Below, one piece after another: positions 59,196 through 64,000 of a stretch of 64,000 nt of DNA. The stretch lies in contig NZ_CP115396.1 of assembly GCF_027625995.1 (NCBI RefSeq), positions 3,162,001 through 3,226,000 on the forward strand, written 5' to 3'. The position numbers were made by a program, and so were the translations under genes. The notes beneath the pieces were generated by a model. The model was not told the DNA's origin. It worked only from the letters and a program-made list of their open reading frames with translations, and did no database searches. Positions within the stretch are counted from its first letter, which is position 1, and each line of letters begins with the position of its first letter. This DNA is from Hymenobacter yonginensis (GTDB lineage: Bacteria; Bacteroidota; Bacteroidia; Cytophagales; Hymenobacteraceae).

Positions 59196-59326
59196 TGTAG
59201 CACAGGCTGCAGCCTGTGCCTATTGACAAATAGTAGTGTCCCGCGGTGCGAAGTGCCTTTGTGCGGGAGCGGTAAAGCCAGTAGCGCAAGCTTTGGGTTC
59301 TGGCACAGGCTGAAGCCTATGCTACA
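59196..59326. repeat. TAGCACAGGCTGCAGCC-type inverted pair
   Basis: Copies at 59196-59220 (TGTAGCACAGGCTGCAGCC..) and 59302-59326 (inverted ..GGCTGAAGCCTATGCTACA) match with a few differences. The right copy includes the last codons and the TAG stop of the M20 gene. Confidence 0.88.
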
Positions 59327-60510
59327 TTTAGCTCGCAGAGCGTGAGCCAAGCCATCAGGCCGGGGCCGGTTTCCAGGGCTTTGGGCTCGATATCGAAAGT
59401 GGGCGTGTGCACGCTGGAAGCAAAGCGGCCGTCTTCGGCGCGGGTGCCGAGGCGGTAGAAACAGGCGTCGGCGGCCTGCGAGAAGTAGGCGAAGTCCTCG
59501 GCGGCCATCCACTGGTCCAGCTCAATCACGTTTTCCGCCCCCAGATATTGCTCGGCGGCGGCGCGCACACGGGCCGTGAGCTTGGGCTCGTTTTCCAGGT
59601 ACGGGTAGCCGCGCCGGATTTCCAGCTCGCAGGTGGCGCCCATCGAGTCGGCCAGGCCTTCGCAGAGGCGGCGCAGGTGGCCGTGGGCCTCGTCGCGCCA
59701 CTCCTCGTTCAGCGTCCGGAAGGTGCCTTCAATGTAGACCTCGTTGGGAATGACGTTGGTGGCGCCGTTGGCAATGACTTTGCCGAACGACAGCACCGAG
59801 GGCAACTTGGGGTTGGCGCGGCGACTCACAATCTGCTGCGCCGCCACAATGATGTGGGCGGCCACCAGCACGGGGTCGAGGTTCATTTCGGGCATGGCGC
59901 CGTGGCCGCCTTTGCCGCGCACGGTCAGGTAGAGCTCATCGGTGCTGGCCATGTAGCGGCCGGGCCGGATGCCAATTTGGCCGGCGGGCAGCATCGGGAA
60001 AACGTGCTGGCCCAGTACGCTGGCGGGCTTGGGGTTTTCGAGCACGCCTTCCTGAATCATCAGATTGGCCCCACCTGGCAGCCGCTCCTCGCCGGGCTGA
60101 AACATCAGCTTCACGGTGCCCTCAAACTCGTCCTTCAGCGCCACCAGAATGCGGGCCACGCCCAGCAGCGACGACGTATGCACGTCGTGGCCGCAGGCGT
60201 GCATCACGCCGGGGTTCCGGGATTTGTAGGGTACTTCGTTCTGCTCCGTGATGGGCAGCGCATCCATGTCGGCGCGCAAAGCCACGGTGCGGGAAGCTGG
60301 GTTGCGGCCCTCGATGAGGGCCACCACGCCGGTTTTGGCAATGGGCTGAGGCTGCAAGCCCAGCTGCCGCAGCTGCTCAGTCACAAAGGCCACGGTGTTG
60401 TACTCCTCAAACGACAGCTCGGGGTGCGCGTGCAGATGATGGCGTAGGGCAACGGTATCGGCGGCGTGCTCGGTGGCCAGCGCTTTGATGCGGGAAAGCA
60501 GGTGTTGCAT
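59317..60510 (-). CDS. M20-family amidohydrolase
   Basis: A 397-residue peptidase/amidohydrolase. Motifs: LRHHLHAHPELSFEEYNTVAFV (M20D-type opening), VALRADMDALPI (metal Asp), HACGHDVHTSSLLGVA (metal His/catalytic), MFQPGEERLPGGANLMI (catalytic Glu). A dimerisation domain follows (KGGHGAMPEMNLDPVLVAA). The form MAAEDFAYFSQ supplies the late metal ligand. Members include N-acyl-amino-acid and hippurate hydrolases. Its last codons lie in the REP copy. No transport partner seen. Confidence 0.93.
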   Translation of the reverse strand: MQHLLSRIKALATEHAADTVALRHHLHAHPELSFEEYNTVAFVTEQLRQLGLQPQPIAKTGVVALIEGRNPASRTVALRADMDALPITEQNEVPYKSRNPGVMHACGHDVHTSSLLGVARILVALKDEFEGTVKLMFQPGEERLPGGANLMIQEGVLENPKPASVLGQHVFPMLPAGQIGIRPGRYMASTDELYLTVRGKGGHGAMPEMNLDPVLVAAHIIVAAQQIVSRRANPKLPSVLSFGKVIANGATNVIPNEVYIEGTFRTLNEEWRDEAHGHLRRLCEGLADSMGATCELEIRRGYPYLENEPKLTARVRAAAEQYLGAENVIELDQWMAAEDFAYFSQAADACFYRLGTRAEDGRFASSVHTPTFDIEPKALETGPGLMAWLTLCELNVA

Positions 60511-60516
60511 GAAACG

Positions 60517-60600
60517 GGTTGTCAGTGGTTAGTTATCGGTTGTCAGTTGAATACAGATTACCGGTCATTAGAGCAGACCGACAACTATCACCTGACAACC
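60517..60600. repeat. 24-bp imperfect inverted repeat (GGTTGTCAG type)
   Basis: Arms 60517-60540 and 60577-60600 (GGTTGTCAG.. / ..CTGACAACC) match at about 20 of 24 positions. It fills the gap between the M20 and SPOR genes. Similar letters recur in the MutS-like gene insertion. Confidence 0.7.
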
Positions 60601-60607
60601 AACAACG

Positions 60608-61168
60608 CTAGTACGCCGCCTTGTTTAGCACCACCTGCGCCGATTCCAGCTCGGCCTTTGGGGCCAGCGGCCGGATACGGAGCATGGCCTGCTCGGCTTC
60701 GAGGCGCGTGAGGTAGTCGCCGATGTAGAGGCGGAACACCGGCTGCCGGAAGGTCAGGTAGTCGGTTTCGTCGGGGTAGCGGCTAATGACGGCGCGGCGG
60801 ATGCTCATGGCCTGCTCGCGCTCCAGCCCCACGTAGGCCAGAATGCGGAAGCCCTGGGCATACTTCACGTTCTGGTTGGTGAAGGCCTGGTCGCGCAGGC
60901 GCTGCTCAATCTGGGCATTCACCTGGTTGGTGGGCGTTACCGGGGTGCGCGTGGCGGCTGGCACAGCCATTTCCTTGGGCGCGGTGAAGACGGGCCGGTA
61001 GCGGCTCAGGTCTTCGGCGGGCACGGCTGGTGCGGCCTGGGCGGCGCGGGTCTTGGTGGTATCGGCGGGGGCGGCGGGGCCGGTGGTGGCGGGCGCGGTG
61101 GCGGCGCAGGCGCCCAGGGCCAGGAATGCGGGAAGCAGCAGCACGTTACGCAGTAGGGGTTTCATCAT
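60608..61168 (-). CDS. SPOR-domain lipoprotein
   Basis: A 186-residue protein with a signal lipobox (LLPAFLALGACAA), a threonine/alanine-rich linker (about 25-55), then a SPOR-like domain (about 95-185: GFRILAYVGLEREQAMSIRRAVISRYPDETDYLTFRQPVFRLYIGDYLTRLEAEQAMLRIRPLAPKAELESAQVVLNKAAY). SPOR domains bind denuded glycan strands of septal peptidoglycan. Its start overlaps the deoC stop (61146-61168), so the two are probably in one transcript. Confidence 0.85.
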   Translation of the reverse strand: MMKPLLRNVLLLPAFLALGACAATAPATTGPAAPADTTKTRAAQAAPAVPAEDLSRYRPVFTAPKEMAVPAATRTPVTPTNQVNAQIEQRLRDQAFTNQNVKYAQGFRILAYVGLEREQAMSIRRAVISRYPDETDYLTFRQPVFRLYIGDYLTRLEAEQAMLRIRPLAPKAELESAQVVLNKAAY

Positions 61169-61814
61169 GGTCATCAAGCAAAGCCAAGCTGTTGGAGGAG
61201 CCCAGCCGGTCGGCGCCGGCCGCAACCAGCGCCAGCGCAAACGCCCGGGCCCGGATGCCGCCGGAGGCCTTGATACGGATAGTGTCCGGCAACGATTGCC
61301 GCATCAGCGTAATATCGGCCACTGAGGCGCCGCGGCTGGCAAAGCCGGTGGAGGTCTTCACGAAGTCCGCCCCGGCCTCGGCGCACAGCCGGCAGGCCGT
61401 CACGATTTCCTCCTCGGTCAGCAGCGCCGTTTCGATAATCACTTTCAGAATGGCGCCGCGGAAGTGGCACAGCTCGGCCAGCTGCCCGATTTCCTCTTCC
61501 ACTTCGGCCAGCTCGCCGGCCTTGAGGGCGCCCACGTTGATGACCATGTCCAGCTCCGTGGCGCCGTCGGCCAAGGCCAGATGGGCTTCAAAGAACTTCA
61601 CCTTGGCCAGCGCGTAGCCTAGCGGAAACCCGATAACGGTGCACACCGGCACGCCGCTGCCGTGCAGTTCATCGGCCGCCAGGCGCACGTAGCAGGGCGG
61701 CACGCACACGCTGGCAAACTGCTGCGCGGCGGCCTCCTGGCACAGCTGCCGGATCTGGGCGGGCGTGGCATCGGGGCGCAGCAGCGTATGGTCGATGTAA
61801 GGAGCGAGGTTCAT
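61146..61814 (-). CDS. deoC: Deoxyribose-phosphate aldolase
   Basis: A 222-residue DERA enzyme that cleaves 2-deoxyribose-5-phosphate to glyceraldehyde-3-phosphate and acetaldehyde, in the nucleoside salvage pathway. Visible: YIDHTLLRPDATPAQIRQLCQEA, SVCVPPCYV, VIGFPLGYALAKVKFFEA, ELDMVINVGALK, KVIIETALL, FVKTSTGFA (Schiff-base Lys) and RIKASGGIRA (relay Lys). The promoter element TACCTTTG lies only 9 bp upstream, so the leader is nearly absent. Overlaps the SPOR gene by 23 bp. Confidence 0.95.
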   Translation of the reverse strand: MNLAPYIDHTLLRPDATPAQIRQLCQEAAAQQFASVCVPPCYVRLAADELHGSGVPVCTVIGFPLGYALAKVKFFEAHLALADGATELDMVINVGALKAGELAEVEEEIGQLAELCHFRGAILKVIIETALLTEEEIVTACRLCAEAGADFVKTSTGFASRGASVADITLMRQSLPDTIRIKASGGIRARAFALALVAAGADRLGSSNSLALLDDHDETPTA

Positions 61815-61822
61815 AGGGCAGA

Positions 61823-61830
61823 CAAAGGTA
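61823..61830 (-). promoter_or_regulatory. -7 promoter element (TACCTTTG, minus strand) of deoC
   Basis: Reads CAAAGGTA on the plus strand, 9 bp upstream of the deoC start. Confidence 0.6.
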
Positions 61831-61868
61831 GAAGGTATAGCGCGAAACGGACTGGCACCTTACAACAA

Positions 61869-61903
61869 ACGGGCCGCGCTTCCTGCTGGAAACGCGGCCC
61901 GTT
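61869..61903 (-). terminator. Hairpin after secA
   Basis: Perfect 11-bp stem AACGGGCCGCG / CGCGGCCCGTT between secA (upstream on the minus strand) and deoC; weak T tract on the minus side. Confidence 0.7.
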
Positions 61904-61921
61904 CTGTGGCTTGTGGCGGCC

Positions 61922-64000
61922 TTATGCCTCGTCAACCAGCACGCAGCGGTTGTTGAGCAGGTCGTCTTCCACGGTCTTGTATTTCACGTCGCTCACAATG
62001 CGGCCGTCCATGTACTGCACGGTCACTTTCTCGTTGCGGTTGGCCACTTTCTGCGAGCGGGCCGGCATCTGCTTTTCCAGAATCTGCGCGTCGTCGGGGC
62101 CCATGTCCTCGGGGCCGGCACCCAGCGAAACCGACGACACTTCCTTCTCGGCCGTCAGCTTGGGCATCGGGGCAGGCGTGGGCAGCTCGTCTTCGATGTA
62201 GAACTCGGCCTCGTCGGTGCCCTGGGCGCCGCCCTGCACCGGAATGTCGGCGCGGAACAGGAACGACAGGGTGTCTTCGTTCACCTTGCCGATCATGCCT
62301 TTGAACAGCTCGAAGCTCTCAAACTTGTACACCAGCAGCGGGTCTTTCTGCTCGTACACGGCGTTCTGCACCACCTGCTTCAGGTCGTCCATCTGGCGCA
62401 GGTGCTGGGTCCAAGCGGTGTCGATAGTCGACAGCACCACGGATTTCTCCATGCTCCGGATGATTTCGTGGCCACCCGTGGCCTGCGCGCGGCGCAGGCT
62501 GGCTACCGCCGAAACCTGCTTACGGCCATCCGTGAAGGGCACTGCCACGTTCTCGAACGGGGCGTTCTGCTCCAGCAGGCTGTTCACGAGCGGCATGGCG
62601 TTGCCGGCAATGTGGTCGTTCTTGCTGTGGTAGTAGCCCAGGGCCTCGTCGTAGAGCTTCTGCGACAGGGTGCCGGCGGCCATGCCCTTCATTTCGGCTT
62701 CCGTGATGTAGGTATCGTAGCCGTACACGCGGATGATGGCCAGCTTGAAGTCCTCGTAGTCGCCCGAGATTTTGTGGGCGGCCACGATGTCTTCAGCCAC
62801 GTCGTAGATCATGTTCCACACGTCCAGCTCCAGACGCTCGCCGAACAACGCGTTGCGGCGGCGCTTGTACACCACTTCGCGCTGGGCGTTCATCACGTCG
62901 TCGTACTCGAGCAGGCGCTTGCGCTGGCCGAAGTTGTTTTCCTCGACCTTCTTCTGGGCGCGCTCAATCGAGCTGGTAATCATCGAGTGCTGAATTACCT
63001 CGCCTTCTTCCAGGCCCATACGGTCCATGAGCTTGGCAATCCGGTCGGAGCCGAACAGGCGCATCAGGTTGTCTTCGAGGCTCACGAAGAACTGCGAGGA
63101 GCCCGGGTCGCCCTGGCGGCCGGCGCGGCCCCGCAGCTGGCGGTCTACGCGGCGGCTTTCGTGGCGCTCCGTACCGATGATGGCCAGGCCACCCGCAGCT
63201 TTAGAGGTTTCCTTGAGCTTGATGTCGGTACCGCGGCCGGCCATGTTGGTGGCAATGGTCACGGTGCCGGGGTAGCCGGCGGCGGCTACAATCTCGGCTT
63301 CGCGCTGGTTCTGCTTGGCGTTGAGCACTTGGTGCTGGATGCCGCGCAGCTTCAGCATGCGGCTCACCAGCTCCGATATTTCCACGCTCGTGGTACCTAC
63401 CAGCACCGGGCGGCCGGCCTGCACCAGCGTCTGGATTTCCTCGGCCACGGCGTTGTACTTCTCACGCACGGTCTTGTACACCTTGTCGTGCTCGTCTTTG
63501 CGCTGGATGCCGCGGTTGGTCGGAATCACCACCACGTCGAGCTTGTAGATGTCCCACAGCTCGCCGGCTTCGGTTTCGGCCGTACCCGTCATGCCGCCCA
63601 GCTTGTGGTACATGCGGAAATAGTTCTGCAGCGTAACCGTAGCGTAGGTCTGGGTGGCGTCTTCCACGCGCACGTTTTCCTTGGCCTCGATGGCCTGGTG
63701 CAAGCCGTCGGAGTAGCGGCGGCCCTCCATGACGCGCCCGGTCTGCTCATCCACGATTTTCACCTTGCCGTCGTCGGTCAGGATGTACTGGTCGTCTTTC
63801 TCGAACAGCGTGTAGGCCTTCAGGAGCTGGTTTACGGTGTGAACCCGCTCGCTCTTCTCCTGGTAGTCCTGCATCAGCCGCTCCTTCTGGTGCAGCTTTT
63901 CGTCGTCCTTGAGGCTGTTGTTTTTCTCGAGGTTGGCGATTTCCGAGCCGATGTCGGGCATGATGAACAGGTGCGGATCTTCGCCCTGGGCCGTAATCAG
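61922..64000 (-). CDS. secA: SecA preprotein translocase ATPase (partial)
   Basis: The frame stays open to the window end, so the N-terminus is missing; about 692 C-terminal residues are visible. The opening LITAQGEDPHLFIMPDIGSEI continues the family's preprotein-crosslinking region. Then QTGRVMEGRRYSDGLHQAIEAKENV, FRMYHKLGGMTGTAETEAGELW, VPTNRG, GTTSVEISELVSRMLK, ATNMAGRGTDIKL, GTERHESRRVDRQLRGRAGRQGDPGSSQFFVSLEDNLMRLFG, EYDDVMNAQREVVYKRRR and the helical scaffold end. The C-terminus (VQYMDGRIVSDVKYKTVEDDLLNN) lacks the zinc-binding CxCxSGxxYxxCC tail, a form seen in this phylum. It powers protein export with SecYEG. Confidence 0.98.
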   Translation of the reverse strand: MITAQGEDPHLFIMPDIGSEIANLEKNNSLKDDEKLHQKERLMQDYQEKSERVHTVNQLLKAYTLFEKDDQYILTDDGKVKIVDEQTGRVMEGRRYSDGLHQAIEAKENVRVEDATQTYATVTLQNYFRMYHKLGGMTGTAETEAGELWDIYKLDVVVIPTNRGIQRKDEHDKVYKTVREKYNAVAEEIQTLVQAGRPVLVGTTSVEISELVSRMLKLRGIQHQVLNAKQNQREAEIVAAAGYPGTVTIATNMAGRGTDIKLKETSKAAGGLAIIGTERHESRRVDRQLRGRAGRQGDPGSSQFFVSLEDNLMRLFGSDRIAKLMDRMGLEEGEVIQHSMITSSIERAQKKVEENNFGQRKRLLEYDDVMNAQREVVYKRRRNALFGERLELDVWNMIYDVAEDIVAAHKISGDYEDFKLAIIRVYGYDTYITEAEMKGMAAGTLSQKLYDEALGYYHSKNDHIAGNAMPLVNSLLEQNAPFENVAVPFTDGRKQVSAVASLRRAQATGGHEIIRSMEKSVVLSTIDTAWTQHLRQMDDLKQVVQNAVYEQKDPLLVYKFESFELFKGMIGKVNEDTLSFLFRADIPVQGGAQGTDEAEFYIEDELPTPAPMPKLTAEKEVSSVSLGAGPEDMGPDDAQILEKQMPARSQKVANRNEKVTVQYMDGRIVSDVKYKTVEDDLLNNRCVLVDEA

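Overview
The window is high-GC, gene-dense bacterial DNA from a Bacteroidota member, most likely a Hymenobacter-like Cytophagales organism. The lineage call rests on several things: promoters matching the Bacteroidota -7 element TAnnTTTG; an ATP-driven envelope rich in TonB, FecA-like and SurA components; many Bacteroidota-typical families (DUF3857, DUF4097-like, DUF3575, DUF6624, DUF3089, membrane MutS-like); and a RecA, ribosomal and SecA set of that type. I see no rRNA, tRNA, CRISPR array, prophage or transposase gene. The window begins inside a peptidyl-prolyl isomerase gene and ends inside secA.

Layout. 0-4 kb: two periplasmic PPIases, a MoxR ATPase and an unknown gene. 4-9 kb: SDR, GNAT, an outer-membrane protein, recA and a DUF3108 protein. 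9-12 kb: a PhoB/PhoR-like two-component pair split by a strong hairpin, then an RluA-type pseudouridine synthase. 12-16 kb: a membrane glycosyltransferase-like protein and the rplM-rpsI-rpsB-tsf operon. 16-21 kb: minus-strand envelope and unknown proteins. 21-30 kb: YeiH and LysR, divergent from an S9 peptidase, then DUF3575, M28 peptidase and a FecA-like receptor. 30-36 kb: FUSC transporter, bestrophin, membrane MutS. 36-42 kb: RidA, a double-domain TonB protein, a DisA_N-type nucleotide cyclase with an altered motif, a CSC-type secreted protein, an M1 peptidase and a DUF4442 protein. 42-50 kb: a secreted MORN / DUF3857-transglutaminase / DUF3857 operon. 50-53.5 kb: PPC protein and an ECF sigma, anti-sigma and adhesin-like operon. 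53.5-64 kb: lipoprotein, ALDH7-like dehydrogenase, HtrA, Hsp20, outer-membrane protein, M20 hydrolase, SPOR lipoprotein, deoC, secA.

The most striking feature outside genes is that many intergenic gaps hold paired palindromic repeats arranged as inverted repeats with arms of about 20 to 50 bp. Several families recur: one with a conserved CTTCAG core and differing complementary stems, one with GCGAACT/AGTTCGC, one with GTGATGAGG arms and a GGCGAGTGTGGTA-like core, and others. They often touch or supply stop codons of convergent genes, and one pair gives two divergent genes an identical 21-nt leader. No REP-associated (RAYT/Y1) transposase lies in the window.

The best candidates for undescribed biology are this palindrome system, the MORN/transglutaminase/pseudo-transglutaminase operon, and the atypical diadenylate-cyclase-like protein. 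All functional calls come from reading motifs in the translated sequence; no database search was run.
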